A stretch of DNA of 64,000 bases from an uncultured Verrucomicrobiota bacterium (GTDB lineage: Bacteria > Verrucomicrobiota > Verrucomicrobiia > Opitutales > Opitutaceae): contig CAIOCT010000126.1 of the NCBI GenBank assembly GCA_903856725.1, positions 1 through 64,000 on the forward strand, written 5' to 3'. Shown here piece by piece: positions 1-8,689 of this stretch. The notes below the pieces were generated by a model, which worked only from the letters and a program-made list of their open reading frames with translations, did not search any database and was not told the DNA's origin. Position 1 is the stretch's first letter. The number at the start of each line of letters is the position of its first letter. Position numbers and translations under genes: made by a program.

Positions 1-151
1 AAAATAAACGGCTCTTTTTACATTCACTCGAAACCAGTTTCACCTACGAGTTCGCTGGCCGAACCTGCGCCTTTAAAGCCACCGCCCCGTTGCCTGCAGA
101 TTTCACGGCTACTTACTAAGATAGCCCAACGCTTTTTAAGGGGGGATTAGT
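1..151. other. Left-edge intergenic stretch, no gene recognised
   Basis: No open frame of useful length and no RNA gene could be supported. A small perfect hairpin (GTTCG, 5-base loop, CGAAC) lies at 50-64 and a short inverted repeat GAAAC-CA-GTTTC at 30-41. Neither is followed by a T-run, so neither looks like a terminator. The minus strand holds a 40-codon open frame ending in a GETGFE-like peptide, a pattern I associate with spurious ORFs. It may be the regulatory region of a gene beyond the left edge. Confidence 0.4.
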
Positions 152-535
152 TCAGCTCGCTCGGGCGTGCATGAGGTGGTTCACGCGCTGTACCAGATCG
201 TGGGGGCTGAACGGCTTTGTCAGGTAGTCGAGCGCACCCATTTCCAAACCGAGGTTGCGCGAATCGGGTGACGCCCACGCGGAAACAATGATGATTGGAA
301 TCATTGCGGTCAGCGGATCGCGGCGTAGAATTTCGCAAACCCCGAAACCATCAAGATCGGGTAACATCAGATCGAGAAGAATGAGATCGGGCCGAGATTG
401 CTTGATGGCATCAATCGCCTCCCAACCATTCGCGGCCGTCGTGACTTCATAGCCCGCCCGCGCTAAATGATAGTTCATCAGCTCGGTGAGCGCTGGTTCA
501 TCATCGACCGCAAGGATCTTGGCTGGATGGAGCAT
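152..535 (-). CDS. Stand-alone response-regulator receiver domain
   Basis: A 127-residue CheY-like receiver without output domain. In two-component signalling a histidine kinase would phosphorylate it on aspartate, and it would act in the cytoplasm by protein contact or phosphotransfer. The key residues are present: the acidic pair Asp11-Asp12 (VDDE), phosphoacceptor Asp55 in LLDLMLPDLDG, Ser85 in the usual Ser/Thr switch position, and Lys107 in the TKPF motif. The frame stays open upstream to a TTG at 616, but the domain begins just after the ATG at 535, so I prefer that start. No kinase gene is next to it, so its partner is unknown. The sequence resembles PhoB/OmpR receivers, but no winged helix follows because the gene stops 16 residues after the TKPFSP motif. 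Confidence 0.88.
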   Translation of the reverse strand: MLHPAKILAVDDEPALTELMNYHLARAGYEVTTAANGWEAIDAIKQSRPDLILLDLMLPDLDGFGVCEILRRDPLTAMIPIIIVSAWASPDSRNLGLEMGALDYLTKPFSPHDLVQRVNHLMHARAS

Positions 536-658
536 CCCCCAGTATCCCACTGCCTCGTTACGATTACGTGTATTCTCCGTTACAACTAAGTAATATACCC
601 CAAGTCCCTTTTTCAATTAGCACCGAACGAAGCTTCTTCCCCTTCGCTAATTTCCGCC

Positions 659-675
659 CAAAACATTATGTTTTG
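659..675. repeat. AT-rich inverted repeat between receiver and thioesterase genes
   Basis: CAAAACA, 3-base spacer, TGTTTTG: a perfect 7-bp inverted repeat in the gap between the receiver gene and the 3' end of the thioesterase gene. There is no T-run, so a terminator is not obvious. It sits upstream of the receiver gene's longest possible start (616) and could be an operator. The function is a guess. Confidence 0.25.
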
Positions 676-705
676 CCATCACCTAGCGGGTGCGAGCTAG
701 TCATT

Positions 706-1170
706 TTACCAGCGATGGTACGCTGGGTGCCCAGGCTGGACCGCAACAAAAGTACCTCGACACGTTGCGCGCGGCTTACCTGCTGCCGTGAGTACACTCT
801 CAATTACTGCGCGATCCGCGGTAGCTTCCACGACTCTCGCTGACAATTCCACTGGCCCATCTGTCGGGGTGGGGCGTAGCAGTTTGACCGCATAATCCGC
901 AGTCACCGTGCAGAGCGGCTGCGCGAGCTGATGCCTTTGCATGAGATGCCATGCAGCTGTCCAGTTACTATGGCAGTCTAGCAAAGTGCCGATGATACCT
1001 CCGCTCAACATTCCTGGGAATGCTTCGTGATGCGCTGCTGGTCGCCACGTCGCTAAGACCGCTTCACCGTGCACGAAACTGCGTATTTGGAGTCCTTGAA
1101 GATTGGCTGGACCGCACCCGAAGCAGCGACTCGTAGGGGCGAATTTTTCCTGAAGACTCAGCTCAGTCAT
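706..1170 (-). CDS. PaaI-type hotdog-fold acyl-CoA thioesterase
   Basis: A 154-residue single-domain hotdog thioesterase of the PaaI/4HBT type, expected to hydrolyse acyl-CoA thioesters in the cytoplasm. The N-terminus has the CFGCGP motif (residues 17-22) common in this subfamily. It is followed by HHEAFPGMLSGGIIGTLLDC, which matches the hotdog active-site helix (H-x-G-x-G style with a following acidic residue). The length is normal for the family. The substrate cannot be told from sequence, and no neighbouring pathway gene helps. The gene is divergent from the coiled-coil gene at 1280, so the two share the 1171-1279 promoter region. Confidence 0.8.
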   Translation of the reverse strand: MTELSLQEKFAPTSRCFGCGPANLQGLQIRSFVHGEAVLATWRPAAHHEAFPGMLSGGIIGTLLDCHSNWTAAWHLMQRHQLAQPLCTVTADYAVKLLRPTPTDGPVELSARVVEATADRAVIESVLTAAGKPRATCRGTFVAVQPGHPAYHRW

Positions 1171-1279
1171 GCGCTAAGGTTTCTAAGAATTGTGACGAGG
1201 GAAACATTAAATCAACGACTACACCGTTTGCCACTATTGCAAATAATAAACGATTAACGCTAGAGTTGTTTTTTCATCT

Positions 1280-1921
1280 ATGGATTCCTCCTCACCTCCC
1301 TCCGCAGAATATTCGAATCCTCCTTCTTTTCGGGCACCGCGTAAATTGGCGCCTCTGCCACCAGATTTTCCAGTACCTAAGATGGCGAATATCGCGCTCA
1401 GATCTACCACGGAATCAAAGCCGCTTGTGCTGCCGCGCCGAGTGAGTCCGCTTCAGCGGGCGCAAGAAGTCACGCAAGCCAATGCTGAGGCCCGTCGGGT
1501 CAATAGTGCTCTTAAGTCGGCCGATTTGCTGCTTTCAAATAATACTGCTGCGCTGCCCGACCCGCGCATTGCCGCCTTAGAAAAAGCCGTGGCGCAATTA
1601 GAAGCAAAAATCGGTGAACAGGAGCTGGCTCTGGCTGGAACCGAAAATAAGTTAATTGAACGCGATCGTGAATTAGCGGAATCGGAAGCTTTGCTCCAGG
1701 CACGCGAAAAGGTGCTCGACGCAGTGCGCAAGCAACCCACTGGCTCGCTTAATTCGGGTATCCATTCTGCCGAGATAGGAGCTTGGACCCGTTTAAAAGA
1801 AGAACTGGATCGTCAAGAAATCGCACTTAAAGAACAGCGGCTTGCGCTGAAAGAGCGGGAGAATTTCATTCAACAAAGCGAAGCTGCTCTCCTGAGAAAA
1901 ATACAGGCCCAGCTGGAATAG
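1280..1921 (+). CDS. Hypothetical coiled-coil protein
   Basis: A 213-residue protein of unknown function. Residues 1-55 are Pro/Ser-rich and probably disordered. Residues about 95-150 and 165-213 are long amphipathic stretches rich in Glu, Gln, Leu, Ala and Lys, typical of a coiled coil, split by a short Gly/Ser/Pro linker (151-162). There is no signal peptide, membrane segment or Cys. No enzymatic motif is visible. It could be a cytoskeletal, scaffold or chromosome-associated protein. It sits directly before the beta-barrel gene on the same strand, separated by a structured 127-bp leader, so co-transcription is possible. The coding character is good: the start matches a compact N-terminus and the frame is long. 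Confidence 0.6.
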   Translation: MDSSSPPSAEYSNPPSFRAPRKLAPLPPDFPVPKMANIALRSTTESKPLVLPRRVSPLQRAQEVTQANAEARRVNSALKSADLLLSNNTAALPDPRIAALEKAVAQLEAKIGEQELALAGTENKLIERDRELAESEALLQAREKVLDAVRKQPTGSLNSGIHSAEIGAWTRLKEELDRQEIALKEQRLALKERENFIQQSEAALLRKIQAQLE

Positions 1922-2048
1922 GTGAGGGGCTTTGCCCCGCTACGTATCAGAGAGAGAGCCGATCGGCGTAAGCCCACCGGCGAGGGCGACTTACGGGCTC
2001 AAGGGAACCTTATTGAATTTGGCCTTTCCAAGTGGGTTTACCCTCTTT
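1922..2048 (+). promoter_or_regulatory. Structured leader before the beta-barrel gene
   Basis: This gap between the coiled-coil stop and the likely barrel start is rich in base pairing. It contains hairpin GGGGC-TTT-GCCCC (1926-1938), palindrome GCCGATCGGC (1958-1967) and an arm CGTAAGCCC...GGG...CTTACG (1967-1995). AGCCC (1971-1975) can alternatively pair with GGGCT (1995-1999). The frame of the next gene stays open through this stretch from a TTG, but the encoded peptide precedes the signal peptide and looks non-native. It may be a 5' UTR element or a weak terminator/attenuator. I matched it to no known riboswitch class. Confidence 0.3.
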
Positions 2049-3371
2049 ATGTCCTTCCGCAACATGACCCTTCGCTCGCTGCAAACCGCCACTCTTTTTG
2101 CGCTCCTCGCCCTACCGACTTTTCTTTCAGCTCAAGGATTGAGCGCTAATGAAGAAGAACGCCTGGAGGCGTTAGCGAGATCAAGTTCGGAAGTCTATAC
2201 TCCCCAAACAAATGTAACGGTTGGTTTTCGGGTTTTAACTTCAGGAGCAAAAGTGCATTTTGGTAAACTCGGTACGGTGCCTCTCGGTCGTGACATCGCT
2301 GCCGCCTCGGCGGGAGCGGTTAAGCGCGCATACGATAACGGCACAGTTAACGTCGATGTGGTGAGAGAGGATGAAACCGCCACCACCACCACCAATCTTG
2401 GCGGGGGGCGCTATCAGACGTCCATCAATGGCACCGAGGCAGGTCCCGACGCTGTCTTTGGCACCGCTGACGATATTCCTACCAATACAATCATCGGTAA
2501 CCTGTTGAGTTATACCGCTGGTTTAACCCGTGATTGGTCATTCGGGTCTATGGCGCAAACCACGCGTAAGCCGGGTTACATCGCCTTCAGTACTTACAGT
2601 GCCTCTACAGACGGTGGTTTTCGCGATACTAAACAAGGCGCGAATGCCGGTGTTGAAATTCAATACTCGAGGAAATTTGGCAAAATTTCCAAACGCACTG
2701 AATGGAGTTTAACCACGGGGATCGCGCTCAATGATATTAACAGCAAGGTGGGCGGAAATGTCTTATCCACGCTGCACACCTTTACAGATTTTTATTCGCT
2801 GAATGGTTTGCCTGCGCCGGTAGCCTCGGCTGATTCCCCTTACGTCGCGCCTGCAAAGGGTCCCTATACTAATCCGGCTGGTGATCTGATCACGTTGGGC
2901 TACGAGACGACTACACCAATTAGCGATGTTCCTGTAGGGGCTCTCTCTACTTCATCCACTTTGGTTGGTGGAACTACCGTTAGCGGTAATTGGCAGGTAA
3001 AGGGGGCTTATTTTATGGTGAAAGTTGGTCCTTCCTTGCGGACTCAACTATCTGAAAGGTTTGGTCTCACCGCTGGCCTTGGTCTCGCTGGAGCCTATGC
3101 AGGCACGAAGTACAGTGCGATTGAATCTTTTATTGTACCTGACGTCGGCACGACCATTTCGACTACCGAAGTTAGCACTGCGAGTAAATTTGTGAGCGGG
3201 TTCTACGCTGATTTAAACTTAGAATGGCTAGCTAATGATCGCACCGGATTGTTCGGCGGAATCACAGCGCAAAAATTTGACGGCTACGATCAGTCCGTTG
3301 CGGGTCGGACAGCCCGAATCGACTTGGGAAGCACGGTTGGCTTGCGCGGCGGGATCTCGGTCAAATTCTGA
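2049..3371 (+). CDS. Outer-membrane beta-barrel-like protein
   Basis: A 440-residue exported protein from the preferred ATG at 2049. It starts with a signal peptide (basic MSFRNMTLR, hydrophobic LFALLALPTFL, then LSAQ). The body has alternating polar/aromatic strands, Gly/Ser/Thr-rich loops and a terminal Phe (ISVKF), the usual outer-membrane barrel insertion signal. A loop carries GPDAVFGTADD, an Asp-rich motif of the kind found in calcium-binding loops. The function is unknown: porin, adhesion or structural roles are all possible. The open frame extends upstream to a TTG at 1932, but that would put 39 charged residues before the signal peptide. It ends 12 bp before the convergent ispH gene. 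Confidence 0.6.
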   Translation: MSFRNMTLRSLQTATLFALLALPTFLSAQGLSANEEERLEALARSSSEVYTPQTNVTVGFRVLTSGAKVHFGKLGTVPLGRDIAAASAGAVKRAYDNGTVNVDVVREDETATTTTNLGGGRYQTSINGTEAGPDAVFGTADDIPTNTIIGNLLSYTAGLTRDWSFGSMAQTTRKPGYIAFSTYSASTDGGFRDTKQGANAGVEIQYSRKFGKISKRTEWSLTTGIALNDINSKVGGNVLSTLHTFTDFYSLNGLPAPVASADSPYVAPAKGPYTNPAGDLITLGYETTTPISDVPVGALSTSSTLVGGTTVSGNWQVKGAYFMVKVGPSLRTQLSERFGLTAGLGLAGAYAGTKYSAIESFIVPDVGTTISTTEVSTASKFVSGFYADLNLEWLANDRTGLFGGITAQKFDGYDQSVAGRTARIDLGSTVGLRGGISVKF

Positions 3372-3383
3372 TCCCGCTGGTCC

Positions 3384-5117
3384 TTAGGTCCTAAGATCTG
3401 CGATCACACTCTCTACGCTGCGCAACCGTTGCGGTGGAAAAAATGAATTGATGCGCAGGACGACTTGCTGGACTAAACCGTCGGGGCAAGATGCGCCGCC
3501 GGTGATTAACACTCGCTTGGGTGTATCGTCGCCCGGCCAGAGAGGATGAAACTCAGTGTGGCCACCTTTTCCTGTGATGGCGGAAAATACATAGTGCTCG
3601 ATCGAATCCCGGGACTGGATGTTAGCCTCTGACTGGATGAAAAAAGCCCGGTTGCCTAGCTTCTGTTCGCACAGGCGGTAGAGTTGGTAAGTATTGGAGC
3701 TGTTTTTACCTCCGATGATAAAGGCGGCATCCAGTGGTCCATTTAGGGCCCGCTGGAGAGCGTCTTGATTAACTTGGGTGGCGTAACAGAGGGTATCTTT
3801 TTTTCCGGCTCCGCCCACGTGGGCTGGTCCGTCAATTTCACCGTATTTATCAACAAAGAGGGTTTTGAAGTAATCGATGATCGAAGCGGTCTCGTTCATC
3901 AATAAGGTGGTCTGATTAACCACAGCGAGTCGATCGAGATGGCGATCAGGATCAAAGTCCGGCGTATGGAGACTCGCAAATCGACTCATGAGGGTGAGTC
4001 GTTTTGCGCTGGTAGGCGCTTTGATATAGTCTCCCAGAATTTCCGCCTCCGCGAGATTGCGCAAAATTATTGAGGGAGCGTACCGCCGCGTATTTGAGAA
4101 CGTGGCTTTGGTTTCTTCGTGTTCGCTCTTGCCGTGAATGATTACGCTGTAGCCTTCTCGGCCAAATGTGCGCGCAGCTTTCCAGACCTTTTCCACTAGC
4201 ATGCAAGTGGCATCATATTCCGCGACATGAATGCCCTTGCGGACTAATTTTTTCTTATCTTCATCCGTTGCTCCGAAGGCAGGAATGATGACGATATCTT
4301 CAGTTGTCAGGGTGTCCCAGAGCAGGGGAGTCAGGTGACCCGCTACAGCAATTTTACCTTCGGTTGTAAAAGGCTGCCCCTTATCGGTCTGGAGAAAACG
4401 TAACCCGCGACGATGGAGATCCTCATTCACGAATGAATTATGGATCAATTCGCTCAGCATGAAGACGCGCTTGGTGGGATTTTCTGCAAGCGTCTCGTAG
4501 GCGCGTTCAATCGCATTTTTAACTCCGAGGCAGAAGCCAAAGTGGCTGGGAATAATATAGCTTACGGCACCAAAATCGAGAGTAGCGGGCTGCGAAGCCG
4601 AACGTTCATTTGTCCGCGCTAGGGCTTTTATGGCTTCGCATAATCCGCTTTGGTAAAGCGCCCGTGCGGCAGGATCCTGCTGGTAGATATCTCGGTTCCG
4701 ATCCCGTTCGACGCGAAAGCGGTAGATGTAGTCGTTTTCGCCAAGGTGGAGGTAAGGGACCGCAATGAGGTAAGGCCCCAACTGGTCTAAAACTGACACT
4801 AATGAGGGGGCCAAGGTCGCGCGGTTATTGGACAACTCATCGAGGGTGTGGAATTCCACTTCAACGTCGAGCGGAGCGCTTCTAACTTGGGTGAAGAAAA
4901 TTCGATAATTTAAACCATTAGTCGCAGACGTAAAATACTGAACCGGTGGCAGGGCAGTAGCAAAACAACTGGCAAGTCTAGCTTGGGCCATGGTCTCATC
5001 TGCGCCTACAAACGCGTGTCCAAACTTAGTGCCAGCTCGGCGCACAGCCAGTCGGTTGCTCGCATCGAAGGCGAGGAAAACGCAGAGGGCGTTGGCAGCA
5101 GGGGGCGGCGCAATCAT
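3384..5117 (-). CDS. ispH: 4-hydroxy-3-methylbut-2-enyl diphosphate reductase with N-terminal extension
   Basis: IspH (LytB) makes IPP and DMAPP from HMBPP in the last step of the MEP isoprenoid pathway, using a [4Fe-4S] cluster. The three cluster cysteines are visible (FGFCLGVKNAI, EYDATC, GGASCPDG). In the 577-residue product from the ATG at 5117 they fall near residues 196, 305 and 544. HGKSEHEETKAT, DTLCYATQ and GGKNSSNT are further family motifs. A usual IspH is about 310-400 residues. Here the LytB domain begins only near residue 183, so about 180 extra N-terminal residues are present and match nothing I know. The frame opens even further to a TTG at 5135. The gene is divergent from pdxH. 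Confidence 0.9.
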   Translation of the reverse strand: MIAPPPAANALCVFLAFDASNRLAVRRAGTKFGHAFVGADETMAQARLASCFATALPPVQYFTSATNGLNYRIFFTQVRSAPLDVEVEFHTLDELSNNRATLAPSLVSVLDQLGPYLIAVPYLHLGENDYIYRFRVERDRNRDIYQQDPAARALYQSGLCEAIKALARTNERSASQPATLDFGAVSYIIPSHFGFCLGVKNAIERAYETLAENPTKRVFMLSELIHNSFVNEDLHRRGLRFLQTDKGQPFTTEGKIAVAGHLTPLLWDTLTTEDIVIIPAFGATDEDKKKLVRKGIHVAEYDATCMLVEKVWKAARTFGREGYSVIIHGKSEHEETKATFSNTRRYAPSIILRNLAEAEILGDYIKAPTSAKRLTLMSRFASLHTPDFDPDRHLDRLAVVNQTTLLMNETASIIDYFKTLFVDKYGEIDGPAHVGGAGKKDTLCYATQVNQDALQRALNGPLDAAFIIGGKNSSNTYQLYRLCEQKLGNRAFFIQSEANIQSRDSIEHYVFSAITGKGGHTEFHPLWPGDDTPKRVLITGGASCPDGLVQQVVLRINSFFPPQRLRSVESVIADLRT

Positions 5118-5194
5118 TGGCTTAAGCAAACACAACGCATCTACACGTCAACGATGACATGCGTTCACGGATGCTTGCGATTTAGCGATAAGCT

Positions 5195-5848
5195 ATGCAT
5201 AATTTTGGGGTGAATCTTTCTGACCTGCGCCGCCAGTACGCTAGCCGCTCACTCGATCGGCCTGATCTTCAGGCTGACCCGTTTGCGCAATTTGATCTTT
5301 GGATGCGGGAGGCTATCGAGACCGAAATACTTGAGCCTAATGCGATGGCCTTAGCTACCGTTTCGTCGAACGGTGCACCCACGGTGCGGACCGTCTTACT
5401 TAAGGGATTTGATGAGCGTGGTTTGGTTTTCTACACTAATTACGCCAGTGCGAAGGCCCGTGATCTTGCGGCTAATTCCCAGGTAGCCTGTCTTTTCCAA
5501 TGGTTGCCGTTGGAGCGCCAGGTGAGTGTGACCGGTCTAGCGGAGAAAATTTCTACGGCTGAATCCTTAAAATATTTTCTGAGTCGACCGCATGAGAGTC
5601 AGATCGGGGCGTGGGCTTCACGGCAAAGCCAGATCATCACCACCCGCGCGTTGCTCGAAGAAAAATTTGCTGAAATGAAAAATAAATTCCGAGCGGGGGA
5701 AGTACCCTTACCTGAATTCTGGGGTGGCTATCGGGTGCTTCCGCATACCTTTGAGTTCTGGCAAGGTCGTCCCAACCGCCTGCACGATCGATTTGTTTAT
5801 CGACAAACCACGAGCGATTCTTGGCACATCGAGCGGTTGATGCCGTAG
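5195..5848 (+). CDS. pdxH: Pyridoxine/pyridoxamine 5'-phosphate oxidase
   Basis: A 217-residue FMN-dependent PNP/PMP oxidase that makes pyridoxal 5'-phosphate in the cytoplasm. The length is typical. Recognisable parts are the N-terminal helix ([24 protein letters not shown]), the FMN-binding strands ([34 protein letters not shown]) and the C-terminal signature [13 protein letters not shown] followed by WHIERLMP. The gene is convergent with alaS. No partner of vitamin B6 synthesis is adjacent. The start ATG at 5195 lacks a strong ribosome-binding site, but the alignment begins properly there. Confidence 0.95.
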   Translation: MHNFGVNLSDLRRQYASRSLDRPDLQADPFAQFDLWMREAIETEILEPNAMALATVSSNGAPTVRTVLLKGFDERGLVFYTNYASAKARDLAANSQVACLFQWLPLERQVSVTGLAEKISTAESLKYFLSRPHESQIGAWASRQSQIITTRALLEEKFAEMKNKFRAGEVPLPEFWGGYRVLPHTFEFWQGRPNRLHDRFVYRQTTSDSWHIERLMP

Positions 5849-5895
5849 GCTGCTACCGCTTAGCCAAATACTCCCAGAGATGGGTTCTTGGCCGG

Positions 5896-8589
5896 TCAGA
5901 TTTTGATAATGTCAGCTAATTTACTGGCGTCACCACCACCGCCCATTGCGAAATCCGGTTTTCCGCCGCCTTTGCCGCCAAGCTTGGCTGTGAGCGCAGC
6001 AATGAGTTTACCGGCCTGATGGCCAGCCTTGATGGCGGCAGGAGAACAATAAGCGACTAGGCTGACTTTACCGTCAAAATTTGACCCGAGCTGAACGACT
6101 CCCTCTCCGATTTTGTGCAATACTTGACTGCCAAGTGAGCGGAGTGTCTCTGGTGAATCAGTCACAACCACTGCGGAAACCCACTGCAACCCATCTCGCG
6201 TGATCGCCGTGCTGGCAAGTTCCTCTGCGAGTGCCGCGGAGGCTTTTGCTTCAAAGGCTTTTAGCTTCTGCTCCAGCTCTTTTTGGTGCGTGAGGACCAA
6301 TTCGAATTTTTGCACGACATCTTGGACCCCGGCGTTCAGACGGGTGCTGATGGTGGCGAGCGCGGCCTCTTTGGTCGCGATATAGTCCAGCGCGGCTTGC
6401 CCGCAAACCGCTTCAATCCGGCGGGTGCCAGCGGCAATGGCCATTTCGGCAACAATCTTGATAACACCAATCTCGCCCGTAGTAGCGACATGAGTTCCTC
6501 CGCAAAGTTCTTTGGAGTAACCGCCGATATCGACGAGTCGAACGCGCTTGCCGTATTTGTCGCCGAAGAAGGCGAGGGCATCTGCAGGTTTTTTATCGTA
6601 GTCAATTTCGGCTGAAACGACCGGCGCATTATCAATCACTTTAGCGTTAATTAACTGCTCGCACTCCTTGATTTGAGCGTGGGTGAGGGCTTCAAAATGG
6701 GTGAAATCAAAGCGCATACGCTCGGGCGTTTTGTGTGTGCCAAATTGACGAACGTGCGTTCCGATCATTTTACGGAGAGCCCAATGAATGAGATGCGCCC
6801 CAGAGTGGTGTCGACTGATCGCGCGGCGCCGATCCCAATCAACTTGCAAGGCGGCCGCTGCGCCAATGGCAGGCAGCGCAGTGTTTGGTGCTGCTTTATG
6901 TAGGTAACGCCCCGACTTATCTTTAACGCAATCGAGGAGCTCGATTTTGGTTCCTCCGATTAGCGCGTGGCCAGAGTCGCCCACTTGACCACCCATTTCG
7001 GCGTAGAAGGGGGTTTGATCAAAGATGAGGTAGGCGTCTTTTTCTGTCTTAACGATATCAATCAATTTTGCTGACGTGGTATGCTTGGAATCAATTGCGT
7101 AGCCGGTAAATTTCGTCGCTTCGGCGACTGCTTCCCCTTCGGTTGATGCGACAATCACATCGGTTTTTCGGGCCGCGCGGCCACGACCGCGTTGTTCTTC
7201 CATGAGTTGCTCAAAACCTGCGGCATCGACGGTCAGGCCGTGTTCGGTCGCCAGGAGCTGAGTCATGTCTAGCGGAAATCCGTACGTATCGTAGAGGGAG
7301 AAAGCGATGGCGCCGGGAATAACTTGAGGGGTAGCCGTTTTATTGGCGCGCAGGGCGGTAACCTCTGCGGTAAAGATCGCGAGACCTTTGTCCAAAGTCT
7401 TACCAAATGATTCTTCTTCAGCGCGAATAGCGCGCTCGATCATGGTGCGTTGAGTATGCAGCTCCGGAAAGACGCTGCCAAGAGAGGCTACCACTGGGTC
7501 AATGAGTGCAGTAAAATCACCCTGCTTGAGGTTGAGCGATTTGCGCCCGTACATAATGCCGCGGCGCAGAATGCGGCGGATGACGTAATTGCGCCCTTCA
7601 TTACCAGGTAAAATGCCATCAGCGATGGCGCAGGAAACGCAGCGCGCGTGATCGGCTAATACGCGGAAAGCAATATCGATTTGTTCTTGAGCTGAGAGTC
7701 CATCGCGTTTGCTCGGAACACTACGCTGGTAGGTTTTCCCTGAAAGCTGTGCAAGTTTGTCGAGCGTCGGTTTAAAAACGTCGGCGTTATAATTAGAGGG
7801 TTCTGCCGAGAAATCCTTAAACCCATTCGTGGTGGCGTAAATACCCGCGACGCGTTCAAAGCCCATACCGGTATCGACGTGTTTAGCGGCGAGTGGGGCA
7901 AAAGAACCGTCCGCATTAGCATTAAATTGGATGAAAACATGGTTCCAGATTTCAATGCAGCGCGCGCTGCTGGAATTAACGTTGGCGCGACCAGCGGCCT
8001 CTTCATCAGAAGGGAGTAAATTGAAATGAATTTCTGAGCATGGCCCACAAGGACCAGTGTCACCCATCATCCAAAAATTATCTTTTTTGTTACCATTAAC
8101 AATGTGCACGGCGGGATCGAGACCCGCTGCGCGAAAAATCCCCGCCCAAATATCGTAAGCCTCTTGGTCAAAATCCGCTGGATCGCCCTGGGATTTATTA
8201 GGGGAATAAACCGTAGCAAAGAGTCGTTTGGCAGGAATGCCCCACACCTTGGTTAAAAGCTCCCACCCCCACTGGATAGAGTCTTTCTTGAAATAATCAC
8301 CAAAAGACCAGTTACCCAGCATCTCGAACATTGTGTGGTGGTAAGTATCAAACCCCACGTCCTCGAGATCGTTGTGTTTACCGCCCGCCCGGATGCATTT
8401 TTGGGTGTCAGCTACTCGTTGCCAAGGCGCCGTTTGATCACCGAGGAAGTACGGCACGAATTGATTCATGCCCGCGTTGGTGAAGAGCAAATTGGGGGCA
8501 GTCGGCATGAGCGAAGCGGACGGCACAATGTTATGTTTTTTCGAGGCGAAAAAATCGAGGAACGACTGGCGGATTTCAGCGGAGGTCAT
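5896..8589 (-). CDS. alaS: Alanine--tRNA ligase
   Basis: An 897-residue class II synthetase that charges tRNA-Ala and edits Ser/Gly mischarging. The order is the usual one: N-terminal aminoacylation core (MTSAEIRQSFLDFFASKKH, LLFTNAGMNQFVPYFLG, FEMLGNWSFGDYFKKD), tRNA-recognition region, and editing domain with zinc ligands HHSGAH and CGGTHV. Then come a coiled-coil linker near residues 735-775 and the C-Ala domain, ending with the Gly-rich GGKGGGKPDFAMGGGGD. The length is full and no key residue is missing. It is transcribed alone, convergent with pdxH. Confidence 0.98.
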   Translation of the reverse strand: MTSAEIRQSFLDFFASKKHNIVPSASLMPTAPNLLFTNAGMNQFVPYFLGDQTAPWQRVADTQKCIRAGGKHNDLEDVGFDTYHHTMFEMLGNWSFGDYFKKDSIQWGWELLTKVWGIPAKRLFATVYSPNKSQGDPADFDQEAYDIWAGIFRAAGLDPAVHIVNGNKKDNFWMMGDTGPCGPCSEIHFNLLPSDEEAAGRANVNSSSARCIEIWNHVFIQFNANADGSFAPLAAKHVDTGMGFERVAGIYATTNGFKDFSAEPSNYNADVFKPTLDKLAQLSGKTYQRSVPSKRDGLSAQEQIDIAFRVLADHARCVSCAIADGILPGNEGRNYVIRRILRRGIMYGRKSLNLKQGDFTALIDPVVASLGSVFPELHTQRTMIERAIRAEEESFGKTLDKGLAIFTAEVTALRANKTATPQVIPGAIAFSLYDTYGFPLDMTQLLATEHGLTVDAAGFEQLMEEQRGRGRAARKTDVIVASTEGEAVAEATKFTGYAIDSKHTTSAKLIDIVKTEKDAYLIFDQTPFYAEMGGQVGDSGHALIGGTKIELLDCVKDKSGRYLHKAAPNTALPAIGAAAALQVDWDRRRAISRHHSGAHLIHWALRKMIGTHVRQFGTHKTPERMRFDFTHFEALTHAQIKECEQLINAKVIDNAPVVSAEIDYDKKPADALAFFGDKYGKRVRLVDIGGYSKELCGGTHVATTGEIGVIKIVAEMAIAAGTRRIEAVCGQAALDYIATKEAALATISTRLNAGVQDVVQKFELVLTHQKELEQKLKAFEAKASAALAEELASTAITRDGLQWVSAVVVTDSPETLRSLGSQVLHKIGEGVVQLGSNFDGKVSLVAYCSPAAIKAGHQAGKLIAALTAKLGGKGGGKPDFAMGGGGDASKLADIIKI

Positions 8590-8689
8590 GGCGGATAATA
8601 AAACCTAGGAGTCAGCAAGCAGCGAACGGAAAGGCAAGAGCAGGAATTAACGTTTGCGAACCCGCCGCCACCCCTAAATCTAAGGGGGC

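Noticed and set aside
1-151. Possible tRNA or small RNA on the left edge (GETGFE-like minus-strand frame; GTTCG hairpin)
   Set aside because: I could not pair a T-arm, D-arm or acceptor stem. The hairpins are short with no T-run, and the ORF is 40 codons with no start.
2032-2045. 14-base match AAGTGGGTTTACCC with the reverse strand of the kup 3' end
   Set aside because: A match of this length is expected by chance between two points of a 64-kb window, and in kup it is simply codons for EVGLP.
1932-2048. Extended start of the barrel gene at TTG 1932
   Set aside because: The extra 39 residues precede a clean signal peptide and contain structured-RNA sequence; ATG 2049 is better.
3394-3410. 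Palindrome CTTAGGTCCTAAG at the end of ispH as a terminator
   Set aside because: It is largely coding for the last ispH residues and has no U-run in either direction.
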